From contig NZ_CP059492.1 of assembly GCF_014041995.1 (NCBI RefSeq), forward strand, positions 1,736,001-1,800,000: DNA of 64,000 nucleotides. Direction: 5' to 3'. Position numbers and translations under genes: made by a program. This DNA comes from Changpingibacter yushuensis. GTDB lineage: Bacteria > Actinomycetota > Actinomycetes > Actinomycetales > Actinomycetaceae. This document shows, piece after piece, positions 9,824-19,059 of the stretch (position 1 is the first letter of the stretch; each line of letters opens with the position of its first letter). The notes under the pieces are model-generated. The model was not told the origin of the DNA and did no database searches. It saw only the letters and a program-made list of their open reading frames with translations.

Positions 9824-10327
9824 TCAACCCACGCGATGTAGCCAGCGGATCGGTGCCCCGGCACCGGCATACCGGAATGCCTCTAGTTCGTCGTCCCACG
9901 CTTGCCCAAGAGCCAAGTCAAGGAGACGCTGCAGCTCATCCGAGTCGCCTGCAGATTCCTCCAGCGCCGAACGCAACCGGTTCTCCGGAATCACAACATT
10001 GCCAGCCAGATCAGTCTGGGCGTAGAAGATCCCAAGTCCGGGTGTACAGGACCACCGGCCGCCTTCACTCACAGGGGTGGGATCCTCGGTAGTTTCAAAT
10101 CGCAAGTGCTCCCATCCGCCCAGTGCGGAGGCAAGCACGGCTCCCGTGCCAATCTCACCGGTCCACGAAGTCTCTGCCCGGTTCATCCCGGGCAGAGCAG
10201 GCTGGTGCGTCCACTCCATGTGCACCTCGTATCCAAGCACGCTGGATACTGCCCATTCAACGTGTGGTTGAACGGCTGGTGGCACCGAGTGGATGAATAT
10301 GACACCACGTGTGGAGTATTTGTTCAT
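9824..10327 (-). CDS. DUF3145 domain-containing protein
   Basis: 167 residues matching the actinobacterial DUF3145 family: N-terminal STRGVIFIHSVPPAVQPHVEWAV, central GYEVHMEW and LGGWEHLRFETTEDP, and C-terminal LGQAWDDELEAFRYAG. The role of this family is not known; the protein looks cytosolic and full length. GGAGGAACGCAAG precedes the ATG, giving a good Shine-Dalgarno. It is separated by about 300 nt from the upstream epimerase gene and so probably has its own promoter. Confidence 0.88.
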   Translation of the reverse strand: MNKYSTRGVIFIHSVPPAVQPHVEWAVSSVLGYEVHMEWTHQPALPGMNRAETSWTGEIGTGAVLASALGGWEHLRFETTEDPTPVSEGGRWSCTPGLGIFYAQTDLAGNVVIPENRLRSALEESAGDSDELQRLLDLALGQAWDDELEAFRYAGAGAPIRWLHRVG

Positions 10328-10624
10328 CTTGCGTTCCTCCTGAGAGCGGGTGGCTTTCCCCTTGCTACCCCCTGACAGTGCCGAAACGCGTTTTTAGGCA
10401 GGTGCCCGAATCGGAATCTTGCTCATTCCTCAGATACACAGATGATGAGCGCTGACTCGAAAACTCGAACACGTCTACTGTGCCACAGATTACGAGCCAA
10501 CAGTTACAGAATGCTGATTCTGAGATCAGGTTGGCCGCTGGGTGGCGCTGAATGTGTCCCGCCACGGCAGGCTCCCCCAATGCTGCAACTGGCCGCCGCC
10601 TCTGCACCCTACCTCACCGCTGCG
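10328..10624. other. Intergenic region upstream of the DUF3145 gene
   Basis: Just under 300 nt between the end of the epimerase gene and the DUF3145 start. It holds a strong ribosome binding site (AGGAGG next to 10330-10345 on the minus strand) and a perfect 6-bp hairpin CAGAAT/ATTCTG (10507-10522). No coding sequence with family resemblance and no convincing promoter hexamers were found. Confidence 0.4.
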
Positions 10625-11545
10625 CTACATTTCGGCGGCGAAGATCTTCTGAATCGTAGGGTTGCGAAAAGTGAAGCCTGCATCCAGAAGCTTGCCGGGT
10701 TGCACGCGTTGAGAAGCTAGAACTGCCTCGGTGCCAAACTCGCCCAGCACAGCTTTGATGGCCCATCCTGGCACTGGCAGAAACGCCGTACGCCCAAGAG
10801 CACGCGCAAGTTCCTTGTTCCATTCCTTGTTCTTCACCGGATATGGAGCTGTCAGATTCACCGGACCTGACAGGTGCTCTGCTGCGAACAGAATGGCCCG
10901 TGCGATGTCCTCCCCCGAAATGCAGCTCATCCAGTTTCTTCCCCCAGCCAACGGTCCAGCCAGGTTGAAGCGATAGAGGGGCAACACCATTTTGAGGAGC
11001 ATTCCATCGGTGCCCATGACAAGGCCTGTGCGGAGCTGAACAGTGCGCAAACCAGCATCTGCAGCAGGTTGAGCAGCCTTCTCCCACGCTTCGCACAGTT
11101 CGGCCAAGAAACCAGTTCCCGGCGTCGAATCCTCGTCCAGAAGCTCATCACCGCGCGAGCCGTAGAATCCGATTGCAGATCCCGAAAGGAACACAGGACC
11201 CTCGGGAGAGCTCCCCATTGAGCCCATTCTTCCGTCCGCGTGGGCCTTAGCCACAGCGTGAGCCAACGTGGAGACCGAGTCCACGCGAGAGCGCCACAGC
11301 TTCTCCTTGTAAGCAGCTGTCCATCGCCTACCCAAACTCACGCCGTTAAGGCAGATTACGGCGTCCACTCCATCGAGGACGCCGTCCGCGATGGACCCGG
11401 AATCAGGATCCCAGTGCCACGGTGACGACGAATCGCGAACCAGTTGCCTGACAGCCCATCCTTGCCGCGCCGCCTCCCATTTGATGCGGCCTCCCACAAA
11501 ACCTGAACCACCAGCCAACAACAGCGTGCGTTTGAGATCGCTCAT
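10625..11545 (-). CDS. TIGR01777-type SDR epimerase (YfcH/SDR39U1-like)
   Basis: 306 residues: an NAD(P)-binding Rossmann motif GGSGFVGG near residue 12, a VDAVICLNGVSLGRRW segment and FLSGSAIGFYGSRGDELLDE typical of the TIGR01777 extended-SDR family, then a DUF1731-like C-terminal part (PGWAIKAVLGEFGTEAVLASQRVQPGKL..AGF.F). Substrate unknown for the family. The ATG at 11543-11545 overlaps the def stop by one base (TGATG); a GTG one codon upstream is possible. Co-transcription with def is likely. Confidence 0.9.
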   Translation of the reverse strand: MSDLKRTLLLAGGSGFVGGRIKWEAARQGWAVRQLVRDSSSPWHWDPDSGSIADGVLDGVDAVICLNGVSLGRRWTAAYKEKLWRSRVDSVSTLAHAVAKAHADGRMGSMGSSPEGPVFLSGSAIGFYGSRGDELLDEDSTPGTGFLAELCEAWEKAAQPAADAGLRTVQLRTGLVMGTDGMLLKMVLPLYRFNLAGPLAGGRNWMSCISGEDIARAILFAAEHLSGPVNLTAPYPVKNKEWNKELARALGRTAFLPVPGWAIKAVLGEFGTEAVLASQRVQPGKLLDAGFTFRNPTIQKIFAAEM

Positions 11546-12030
11546 CACAGCTCCCTGATTGCCCTCATCGCTTTCTTGCGAACGGACTTTTCCAGACGGT
11601 CGATGTAGAGATGACCATCAAGGTGGTCACATTCGTGCTGAATGCACCGCCCCATGAGCCCATCGCCTTCGACGATCTTCTTTTTTCCGTCCAAATCAAT
11701 GCCCTCAGCGCGAGCGTACCAAGACCGCTTGCATGGGAACCAGAGTTCAGGGACAGAAAGGCACCCTTCGTCACCATCCTGATAGTGCTCCTCATCCAGA
11801 GCAACGATGACAGGGTTGAGGATGTAGTCCACTTTGCCTTCGATGTTCCATGAGAACGCCCGCAATGAGACGCCGATTTGATTTGCTGCGAGTCCTGCAC
11901 GTCCGTCGTCGTCGACATTCTCAAGGAGGTCTTCAACAAGCGCACGCACACCAGGTGTGATTTCCTTTATGGGTGAGCACGGCGTGCGTAGTACTGGGTC
12001 GCCAACAATTCGGATCTCGCGAAATGACAT
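11545..12030 (-). CDS. def: Peptide deformylase
   Basis: 161 residues. Removes the N-formyl group from nascent proteins using a metal held by one Cys and two His. All three motifs are present: G-L-A-A-N-Q-I-G (motif 1), EGCLS with the metal Cys (motif 2) and the metal-binding HECDH of the HExxH motif (motif 3). Motif 1 has AGLAANQ where the common form is GxGLAAxQ, as in some actinobacterial deformylases. Length is normal. It overlaps the downstream epimerase gene by one base. Cytosolic and ribosome associated by family knowledge. Confidence 0.95.
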   Translation of the reverse strand: MSFREIRIVGDPVLRTPCSPIKEITPGVRALVEDLLENVDDDGRAGLAANQIGVSLRAFSWNIEGKVDYILNPVIVALDEEHYQDGDEGCLSVPELWFPCKRSWYARAEGIDLDGKKKIVEGDGLMGRCIQHECDHLDGHLYIDRLEKSVRKKAMRAIREL

Positions 12031-12123
12031 GGTCAGATTCTCTCACATGGGTTAGGGAAAAGAGGCTGCGTGGGGTATGCGCCACGTGTGGTGCCTGCTC
12101 CAACTGGACGCAGACCACATGCT

Positions 12124-12154
12124 GATGGCCGGTCACTTGCGGCGACCGGCCATC
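12124..12154 (-). terminator. Hairpin immediately 3' of tRNA-Asn
   Basis: GATGGCCGGTC (12124-12134) and GACCGGCCATC (12144-12154) form an 11-bp perfect stem starting 5 nt beyond the tRNA 3' end. There is no T-tract. Its position makes it a likely terminator or 3' processing barrier for the tRNA transcript. Confidence 0.65.
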
Positions 12155-12159
12155 TCTTG

Positions 12160-12231
<72 letters not shown>

Positions 12232-12363
12232 TCGCAACGAGTTATAGCTTAGTTGGGACTCGCTCAGGCTGGCAAATCAGAAAGGCGTTTGCAAGGTCAC
12301 ACCCCTTGAGATGGGCCCGTGAGCGGCGTGTACCCTTGCCATCGCGCCCTACCACTCCCCGTC

Positions 12364-12912
12364 TCAGCCCTCCTCAGGCTCCATGCCCGTCACGTCTCGC
12401 AAAGAACGCTCGAGTTCCGCCAGACGCGGTTCATCAGCGGCCTCACTTCTCCCATCTACAAGGACCTGTGTGAAGAGGTTCTCGCTTCGGTCCCTTCGGA
12501 CCATACCGCGCGCCTTCGCACCCGAAGGAAGTACCGCGTGCTCCTGATAGACAATTGAACGTTGGACTCGCTCCCGCACTACCCAGACAATCTTCTGGTC
12601 CTCATCCTCAGCGATGCGGACCAAGAAAGGCTTCCTCTCAGGCTCCACAAAAACCATGCGAATGAGGCGTGCACCTTCGTCCCAGGTTGCGCCCTCGAAG
12701 TCCGACCATTCGAGTTCTTCCGTGTGATCGCCAACGACGACGAGGCGATCCGCGAACGGCACAAACCAGACGGGAGAAGTGGAAGCGTTGGTATCCACGT
12801 CGTCGGTACTGTGTGTGGCGGAGAGGCCAGCCATGTTCTCAATGCGGATGTAGCCCAATGGGTGGCCGCCGAGTTTCGCGACGGCTGCGGGCTTCTTGTG
12901 GAACATCAGCAT
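12364..12912 (-). CDS. Hypothetical cytosolic protein
   Basis: 182 residues without signal peptide or membrane segments. It is beta-rich in the middle (VWFVPFADRLVVVGDHTEELEW, RLIRMVFVEPERKPFLVRI, KIVWVVRERVQRSIVYQEHAVL) with a charged helical C-terminus. I recognise no family. The upstream TM-protein gene ends inside its first codons: the stop at 12906-12908 overlaps either the ATG at 12906 (TGATG) or lies just within a start at 12912. Both starts are plausible and differ by two codons. It follows the FemAB/TM-protein genes on the same strand. Confidence 0.62.
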   Translation of the reverse strand: MLMFHKKPAAVAKLGGHPLGYIRIENMAGLSATHSTDDVDTNASTSPVWFVPFADRLVVVGDHTEELEWSDFEGATWDEGARLIRMVFVEPERKPFLVRIAEDEDQKIVWVVRERVQRSIVYQEHAVLPSGAKARGMVRRDRSENLFTQVLVDGRSEAADEPRLAELERSLRDVTGMEPEEG

Positions 12913-13253
12913 TCTTCGCCCTCCGTGGGTGTGGGCGCGTTGGAATCTTGCGTTGCATGCGGCTGAACTAAGACAACTACAGATACCGCCCGTTCAGGCG
13001 TCCCAATCGAGTCCGAACCGCGATCCGCCAAGTTCCGACCAGCGAAGAAGGCGACGATCATGAGCACTACGCCTGCGATAGCAGCCACGATGAAGCGCTT
13101 GCGTTGAATCCTTTTCAGTTCCGCTAGCTCCTCGTCACTCAGAACCGCCCTGACCTGCGGGCTCGGATCCAGTACCCCATTCCCGTCAGAGATCGAATCG
13201 GGCTCTGAAGCGTGGTGTGACAAGCCCGCTTCGTCTGTTTCATCTAGTGGCAT
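12906..13253 (-). CDS. Hypothetical single-pass membrane protein
   Basis: 115 residues: an acidic N-terminal region (about 1-45), a short basic patch (RIQRKR), one clear hydrophobic helix (FIVAAIAGVVLMIVAFFAG, about 53-71) and a 44-residue tail. With the positive patch before the helix, the N-terminus is probably inside and the tail outside. AGGAGG lies 8 nt before the ATG. It begins 42 nt after the FemAB transferase gene and overlaps the next unknown gene. No family recognised. Confidence 0.65.
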   Translation of the reverse strand: MPLDETDEAGLSHHASEPDSISDGNGVLDPSPQVRAVLSDEELAELKRIQRKRFIVAAIAGVVLMIVAFFAGRNLADRGSDSIGTPERAVSVVVLVQPHATQDSNAPTPTEGEEC

Positions 13254-13295
13254 TCGTGTTCCTCCTGAAGTAGAGCCTAACGGTTGCCGGGCCGC

Positions 13296-14564
13296 TCATC
13301 CGATCATTCCCGTCCAAGCTGCAAGGTGCTTATGAACGGGGATGTCGTATGTTCCCGCGTACTCCTCCACGTTGCCGCGAAACTGGCGCTTGAAATGGAG
13401 TACTCCCGCATCAGAGGCATGCTCAGAGAAGTCGCCGGAAATGCCGAACATGTTGTACCAGCGCACGTCGTGCTCTGTTGCCCATTCGAACATCGCCCGG
13501 TGAATGAGATAAATGCCTTGGAAGCTTTGGAACTCGGAATAGGCGCCGGACACGAGGTAGACCAGTTCGTGTGGCGAATGGACGAAGAAGCTCGCGGCGA
13601 GCTCAACCTCATCACCATGGTCGGCTTGCACCTCACGCACCTCTGCCTCGCGGCGCGCGATGACCTCCAAGCGTGCACGGTGTTCCTTCAGCGCGTTGTG
13701 TTGCTTCTTTCCCACGGCGCGCCCTTCCGCCTCCGCCTTCTCATGAGCCTCTTCAAGCGCAGCCACCTTCGCTTCAACCTCGTGGCGTTCGGCATCTAGG
13801 TCTGCGAGTGCTGTGGGGCAATTGAGGATGGCAACTGGAAGGAAAGCACCATCCGGTCCCATGCGCTCCATGAGCTCACGGTAATACTCAATGGTCTTCT
13901 TGCTGATCTCGGACATTTCAGTGCGGCTGGCGGTGTGCTCAAGCACCCGCGCTAGAACGTCAATTCGATCCGGACCGAGGAAGCGAACCTCAACGCCGTT
14001 CGTCCCCTTACGGTTGAATGCAGTCCGAACGACCTGCCCACAGGACGCTGCAGCTTCCTTATACGTCATGCCGCCGATGTCCTTGGTGTAGGCAAACCGA
14101 ATCTGCACACTGGAGTCCTCGTAGAACTCCCTGTGGAGCAACGTGCCGCCTAGCTCCTGAGCCACGCGATCCATGATTGCCGCCGCAGAAACCGTCTCAC
14201 CAGGCGTGATGTCCTCGTACTCCCGGCGCACCACGAATGGGTTAACTCGGATAGCCAACACTGAGCGCTTGGCCGCGATGAAGGCACGCAACTGCCGGAA
14301 GAACTCGCCCACGAGGACGTCGTCGTCCCAGTTGAGGACGGGACCGTAAGGAATCGTGGCGCGGCGAAAGATCCTCTTCCACGGTTGGTAGACGATGGTG
14401 GCGGCGGCGAGGATCTGGCCGGACTCAACCAACCCCACCCGTTCCACTTCAAGTCCATCAGATTGACGGACTTCTCCGTATTCAACCAGTTGCGTGTAGA
14501 AACAGCGCTCTTGAGAGTTGACGAATTTCTGGTAATTGTCTGGAGAAAGCACGGAGAATTCCAT
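13296..14564 (-). CDS. FemAB/FmhB-type peptidoglycan bridge aminoacyltransferase
   Basis: 422 residues resembling the FemX/MurM family, which transfers amino acids from aminoacyl-tRNA to the stem-peptide Lys side chain of lipid II. Two GNAT-like halves are separated by a long charged coiled coil (roughly residues 255-310, rich in Glu/Lys/Arg and Ala), the hallmark of Fem enzymes. The second half contains YLVSGAYSEFQSFQGIYLIHRAMFEWATEHDVRWYNMFGISGDF, a typical C-terminal segment. Start at 14564 (MEFSVLSPDNY...) fits the family; an upstream GTG at 14606 would add 14 atypical residues. Same strand as the ATP-grasp ligase and murJ. Confidence 0.9.
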   Translation of the reverse strand: MEFSVLSPDNYQKFVNSQERCFYTQLVEYGEVRQSDGLEVERVGLVESGQILAAATIVYQPWKRIFRRATIPYGPVLNWDDDVLVGEFFRQLRAFIAAKRSVLAIRVNPFVVRREYEDITPGETVSAAAIMDRVAQELGGTLLHREFYEDSSVQIRFAYTKDIGGMTYKEAAASCGQVVRTAFNRKGTNGVEVRFLGPDRIDVLARVLEHTASRTEMSEISKKTIEYYRELMERMGPDGAFLPVAILNCPTALADLDAERHEVEAKVAALEEAHEKAEAEGRAVGKKQHNALKEHRARLEVIARREAEVREVQADHGDEVELAASFFVHSPHELVYLVSGAYSEFQSFQGIYLIHRAMFEWATEHDVRWYNMFGISGDFSEHASDAGVLHFKRQFRGNVEEYAGTYDIPVHKHLAAWTGMIG

Positions 14565-14675
14565 GACCTCTATTGTCCACAGATGGAGGAGCAATGTGAA
14601 CCGCACCTGCCGGACGGGCCATGAGGAGAGAGCTGACCAGTCAGCTTCGTTCTTCGTCCAAAGGCCAGAAGAGCC

Positions 14676-15935
14676 CTAGAAACCAGTCTGGGTGGGCCTA
14701 GGGTTGTACTGGCGCATCTGGCGGAACTGGTTGAGATTGTTCACACACCGATAGATCGTCCTTCTGATATGGCGATCTTGCGCATATTGGAGCGGGTTAA
14801 TAGGGCGACGACGGCGCTTGACCGCCTTTACCTTCTGCAACAGATGCGGATCTTGGATGTAGGTCGAATTGGCTAGGTTCGAGGGTATGACTGTGTAGAT
14901 ACCATCAAGCGAGTTGGTTTGGTAGGTGATCTCTTCGCCGCGCATATCTGCCATCATCGCGGCTACCAGATCTATGCCGCCGATCTTGAGGTAATAGTGG
15001 CCTCGGCCAATACGAGGATTGAGATCGAGCCAATATGGCTGAGCGTTGCGGGAATCGAACTTGACGTCGATGGAGAAGAAACCATGCATGCCTGCGGCAC
15101 GTACCACGCGCTTGGCGGCCTCAATGAGCCCATCGTTGTGCTCCAACAGGATCATCGCCGCATTGCCAATGAGGTTGGGTTGGTGAAGCCCCAGAAGCAC
15201 CCTGCCAGACCCGGCGGCAGTTACCACTCCACGCGAATCCACGTAACCGTTGATCACCCACTGGGTGGTGTCATCTCCCATGATCAGTTCCTGTGCAATG
15301 AGTGGAACGGTGACGTCATTATCTGCCAGAGACTCGAAGTACTGCCTGGCCTCATCTGGGCTCTGGGTAGGCATGACCTTTTTGAGGCCCTTCTTCCACA
15401 ACACATCGAGGTCTGCACCATTCTCTGGTTTGACGACGGCGGGGAACCGAATGGCCGCGAGCGCCGCATCCCAGCTTTCCCTCGACGTCAGATCCACAAT
15501 CGTTCGTGCCGGAGCATTAAGCCCGAGCGAGGCAAACAGATCCGCCATAGATGATTTGGAGTTTGCGCGTTGAACGGCTTGCGCAGAGGCGTATGGGAGG
15601 AACCAGTGGGGCTCGAGTTCTGACGCGTGTTTCATTGCGAAGTCCACGCCCTCATCCGTATTCACGCACAAGATGAGGCGCTCATCGGGGTGCTCAGCGG
15701 AGATCTGGCGCAGTAGAGAAATGAAACGATCCTCATTCCCCAGCGTGGACTTAGCCACGAACTGAACATCGAATATCTTCGAGTCGTTGATTGGGCCACG
15801 CGCAATCTCAGAAATCACAAGAGAGCGCACTCCAAGTGACTCATGGAAGATCCGAGCGAAAGCATAGTCGGCAATGTCAAAGCCAAAAATGACAGGCAGG
15901 ATGGGACGAGGGTCGGGCGGGTAGTGCGATTCCAT
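14676..15935 (-). CDS. ATP-grasp carboxylate-amine ligase, D-aspartate-ligase-like
   Basis: 419 residues, close to the length of enterococcal D-aspartate ligase. ATP-grasp features: FPAVVKPENGAD with the ATP-binding Lys, a substrate-loop region IAQELIMGDDTTQW, and metal-binding YWLDLNPRIGRGHYYL. In the related family a D-amino acid is activated by ATP and joined to the Lys side chain of the peptidoglycan precursor. Located 5 nt after murJ and 111 nt before the FemAB gene, so a cross-bridge role is inferred; the amino acid (D-Asp or D-Glu) cannot be told. Start at 15935 (ATG) is used because the longer frame runs into murJ. Confidence 0.82.
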   Translation of the reverse strand: MESHYPPDPRPILPVIFGFDIADYAFARIFHESLGVRSLVISEIARGPINDSKIFDVQFVAKSTLGNEDRFISLLRQISAEHPDERLILCVNTDEGVDFAMKHASELEPHWFLPYASAQAVQRANSKSSMADLFASLGLNAPARTIVDLTSRESWDAALAAIRFPAVVKPENGADLDVLWKKGLKKVMPTQSPDEARQYFESLADNDVTVPLIAQELIMGDDTTQWVINGYVDSRGVVTAAGSGRVLLGLHQPNLIGNAAMILLEHNDGLIEAAKRVVRAAGMHGFFSIDVKFDSRNAQPYWLDLNPRIGRGHYYLKIGGIDLVAAMMADMRGEEITYQTNSLDGIYTVIPSNLANSTYIQDPHLLQKVKAVKRRRRPINPLQYAQDRHIRRTIYRCVNNLNQFRQMRQYNPRPTQTGF

Positions 15936-15940
15936 ATGAC

Positions 15941-17719
15941 TCACTTCTTGATACCAAACTTGCGCAAGAGTGCCCGCGCGGGGCCTTCCAGAGATTCCAG
16001 CTCTTCCATTCTCAGGAGCTTCATGAGACCCACGTAGACGAGGCCAAGGATCGGCGCCACTATAACGATGGATGCCGCCGCTAGGAGCACGCTTGCATCC
16101 ACGGCCCATACACGCGTGATGACCTGCATGAGCAACTCACCCACCACAAACGTCACGAAGCTGATTCCCAGTAACTTGGCGTGACTCGAAAACAGCTTCG
16201 CACCATCAATCCCACCCATTCTCTGGGAAAGACCGCGCCCAAGCGCAAACGCTGCGCCAGTGTTAGTGATCGACATGACTAGGCCGATACCCACCACTAT
16301 CCACACCGGCGGCAGGAATGCGCACAGCGCATATCCCACCAGGCCAATGACTTGGAACGGGAGGTTGATGAGGAAGGCCCGCCGGGTGTCTTCTGTGGCG
16401 TAGTACCCGCGGTTGAGAACGTTGACGGCAGCCACGCCTACCAGGCCAAGGCACATAGCAATGACAACCCTAGAGAGGGTGACTACTTCGGCCGCCGAGA
16501 TAGATGCCGCGAGCACTCGGGAAACTGGAACCGCGAGCACGATCATCCAGACTGTGCAGAGGGCCATGAGTGTGGAGACCATCCGAAGTGTCTTGGACAT
16601 GTCTTTGCGCATGGAGACCATGTCAGCCTCCGCAGCGTGACGCGCCAAGCGAGTAAACATCGCGGTGGCAACGGAGACCACTATGAGCGAAGTTGGGATG
16701 GAGTAGATGGTATATGCGGTGGTGTATGCAAAGTTGCCCGCCACCTGCTCAAAAGGAATGCCGAGCGTCTCTGCTCTGTTGGTGGCACTCGCAGCTGCAT
16801 TGGAGAGCGCGACCGTAGGAATCATTCCCACAACCATCGTCAGCAAGATCCACCAAGATGCCCTGCCTGCAGATCCGAGCCCTGCACCGCGCCACTGGAA
16901 ATCGAGTGTGAAACGAATACCAAGCCTGCGCATCGGCCAGATGAGGATCAGTGCCTGAGCTACGATCCCCAACGTTGACACCCCGCCTAGCATCGCGATG
17001 CGGTCACCAGTCCAGATACCTGAATCACTCGCAGTGGCTGAATCGAAACCACCGTAGATCGCCAACATGGCCATCATGCCAACGACCGCCACGATGTTGT
17101 TGAGAACCGGCGCCCACATGTATGGCCCGAAGCTCTCGCGTGCGTTGAGAATCTGGCCCAGAACCGTGTACAAGCCATAGAAGAAGATCTGCGGCAAACA
17201 CCAGTAGGCAAAAGCAACCGTCAATGAGTACCACTCATGGGACATCGTGGCTGCGAATACCTTCACGACTATTGGTGCCGCAAGAGTCAGCACAACAGTG
17301 ACTGCACCGAGGAACACGATTGCCATCGTGAGAAGCTTGTTGATGAAGGCGGCGCCGCCGTCGTCAGAAGCTTTCGTCGCCCGAACAATCGCGGGTACCA
17401 GCACCGCGTTGACCAAACCACCTACTACCACCATGTAGATGAGGTTCGGGAGTTTATTGGCGACGTCGAACGAGTTGGCCGCTGGTGAGGTCATACCAAC
17501 GATTGCGCCCAAGAGGATTGGAGAGCGGATGAGACCAAGGACGCGGGACGTGAGTGTGCCAAGGAACATGATCGCTGACGACTTCGCCACGCTGTTGTGA
17601 GCCGTAGCCGGTCGGCTGGTCCCAGAGCTCCGCTTTGCGTTCTCAGTGTGGCGAGACCACCCTCGGCCGGTTCCATCTGTGAAATGGCGGCCGAGCGGGC
17701 GTTGCGGACGAAAAGGCAT
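15941..17719 (-). CDS. murJ: Lipid II flippase MurJ (MviN family)
   Basis: 592 residues with about 14 hydrophobic helices. It begins after a basic leader with SSAIMFLGTLTSRVLGLIRSPIL, the MviN/MurJ signature. It flips lipid II to the outer membrane face. Unlike mycobacterial MviN there is no long C-terminal pseudokinase extension; the sequence ends about 25 residues past the last helix. It heads a same-strand block with the ATP-grasp ligase and the FemAB transferase, so lipid II modification and export are likely co-expressed. The start at 17719 is uncertain because no strong Shine-Dalgarno precedes it. Confidence 0.93.
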   Translation of the reverse strand: MPFRPQRPLGRHFTDGTGRGWSRHTENAKRSSGTSRPATAHNSVAKSSAIMFLGTLTSRVLGLIRSPILLGAIVGMTSPAANSFDVANKLPNLIYMVVVGGLVNAVLVPAIVRATKASDDGGAAFINKLLTMAIVFLGAVTVVLTLAAPIVVKVFAATMSHEWYSLTVAFAYWCLPQIFFYGLYTVLGQILNARESFGPYMWAPVLNNIVAVVGMMAMLAIYGGFDSATASDSGIWTGDRIAMLGGVSTLGIVAQALILIWPMRRLGIRFTLDFQWRGAGLGSAGRASWWILLTMVVGMIPTVALSNAAASATNRAETLGIPFEQVAGNFAYTTAYTIYSIPTSLIVVSVATAMFTRLARHAAEADMVSMRKDMSKTLRMVSTLMALCTVWMIVLAVPVSRVLAASISAAEVVTLSRVVIAMCLGLVGVAAVNVLNRGYYATEDTRRAFLINLPFQVIGLVGYALCAFLPPVWIVVGIGLVMSITNTGAAFALGRGLSQRMGGIDGAKLFSSHAKLLGISFVTFVVGELLMQVITRVWAVDASVLLAAASIVIVAPILGLVYVGLMKLLRMEELESLEGPARALLRKFGIKK

Positions 17720-17887
17720 ACTGCGATGGTAGCCCGTAGACCTTGGCAGACCGGCGTGGCACGCTCATTCTCACAGTGTGACCCGCACATGGTTTCTTTG
17801 ATACCCAGAAACCAGAACTTGGCGGCCAACGCGATCGGTAGAACCATGGACTCGCGGCTCCGCTCAGTGATCCCAGCTCAACGGGGC

Positions 17888-18751
17888 TCAGTGAACATCG
17901 GTGATGAGCTTCTTCGGACTGTGTTTATCGCCCCGCGTCAGCTTCTTCACCTGCCACCACTCCCATCCTGCGCAAATGCCGATTGCTGAGAAGTAGAGGA
18001 ACACAATTGGTGAGGTGAGCACCGCGAGAGTGGCGATATCTCCGCTTGGAGAAGCGACCGCCGCGAAGACAACAGCAACTATCATCGCAACGCGCCAACC
18101 ATGAAGCCACGCCGAAGCTGCCATGACCCCCATCATCGTCAAGCCCACCATGACGATGGGAAGAAGAAATGCGACACCGAAAGAGACAAGCATTCGCATG
18201 ACGAAAGTCAGATAGTCTTCGGCGCTGACCATTGTGGCTGTAGAGGCGGGTGCGAAATCCGCCATCACCGCGATAGTCGACGGCATGCACAGCCAGCCAA
18301 AGGCGATTCCCGTGAGGAAGAGCGGCGTGGCGGATATCAAGAGCACCGCGATGACCCGCTGCTCCCGCTTGGCCAGACCTGGCCACACATACACACCCAC
18401 TTGGAGAGCAGTCCACGGAAGTGATATCAGGAATCCGAGGAATATCGAAAGCTTGATCTGCGTGGAAAGAGCGCTGCCGAGCCGTGGAAAGTTCAGCAGC
18501 GTCATTCGGCCATCGGCACCACCGGCGTCTAACAGCGGTTGCTGAATGAACTCAAAGGCGTGCGGGTACACACACCACCCGATCACACTCCCGATGGTCA
18601 GCCCCGCTGAAATCCACAGCAGGCGTCTGCCCAACTCCTTGAGATGATAACCAATCGTGCCCGCTTGAGGGCCGTCAGATTCGGGACCGCCTCGAACGTG
18701 GGAGGCGGTCCCTCTTCCGATGATCGGGTGCCACCCACCCGTTCTTTTCAT
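17888..18751 (-). CDS. tatC: Sec-independent protein translocase TatC
   Basis: 287 residues, six predicted membrane helices. Family hallmarks: HLKELGRRLL near the N-terminus (the HLxELR motif that binds the twin-arginine), PWTALQVGVYVWPGLAKREQRV, FGVAFLLPIVMVGL and ASPSGDIATLAVLTSPIVFLYF. TatC is the receptor for twin-arginine signals. The N-terminal 25 residues before the HLxELR motif are longer than usual. Its ATG overlaps the tatA stop by four bases. Together with tatA (adjacent) and tatB (24010) it forms a complete Tat set flanking a Tat-signal GH127 gene. Confidence 0.95.
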   Translation of the reverse strand: MKRTGGWHPIIGRGTASHVRGGPESDGPQAGTIGYHLKELGRRLLWISAGLTIGSVIGWCVYPHAFEFIQQPLLDAGGADGRMTLLNFPRLGSALSTQIKLSIFLGFLISLPWTALQVGVYVWPGLAKREQRVIAVLLISATPLFLTGIAFGWLCMPSTIAVMADFAPASTATMVSAEDYLTFVMRMLVSFGVAFLLPIVMVGLTMMGVMAASAWLHGWRVAMIVAVVFAAVASPSGDIATLAVLTSPIVFLYFSAIGICAGWEWWQVKKLTRGDKHSPKKLITDVH

Positions 18752-19023
18752 CCCATGTGCTCCATCGGAGCGGGGTTGGCTGAACTCGCTTCAGAGGTCG
18801 CAGAATCCAGCACGGCTGGTGGTGTTGGCGCAGTTGTTGTATTCGAACCACTAGTTACGGACGCCTGTGCGGATGGGCTCGGAGCCTCACTTACCTCTTT
18901 CCTCAGGATGTGCAGTGACTCTCCCAATGCTCTGGCGAGCTCAGGCAACTTCTTCGCACCAAAGAGCAGCACGATGACAGCAATGATGACAGCAACTTCT
19001 ATTGGCCGCATGTTCGCGAACAT
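18748..19023 (-). CDS. tatA: Sec-independent protein translocase TatA
   Basis: 91 residues: an N-terminal hydrophobic helix followed by the hinge FGAKKLPELARALGESLHILRKEV (the TatA FGxxKLPxLAR motif with amphipathic helix), then a low-complexity Ser/Pro/Thr/Ala tail. TatA oligomers form the protein-conducting element. AAAGGAG lies 8 nt before the ATG. tatA and tatC overlap by four bases (ATGA). A strong hairpin separates it from the upstream secreted-protein gene. Confidence 0.95.
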   Translation of the reverse strand: MFANMRPIEVAVIIAVIVLLFGAKKLPELARALGESLHILRKEVSEAPSPSAQASVTSGSNTTTAPTPPAVLDSATSEASSANPAPMEHMG

Positions 19024-19059
19024 GACGAATCTCCTTTGTTGGGTCTATGGATGGGTCTG

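Noticed and set aside
10455-10480. SOS (LexA) box near CTCGAAAACTCGAAC
   Set aside because: Actinobacterial boxes need TCGAAC-N4-GTTCGA; only one half is present and the downstream gene is DUF3145.
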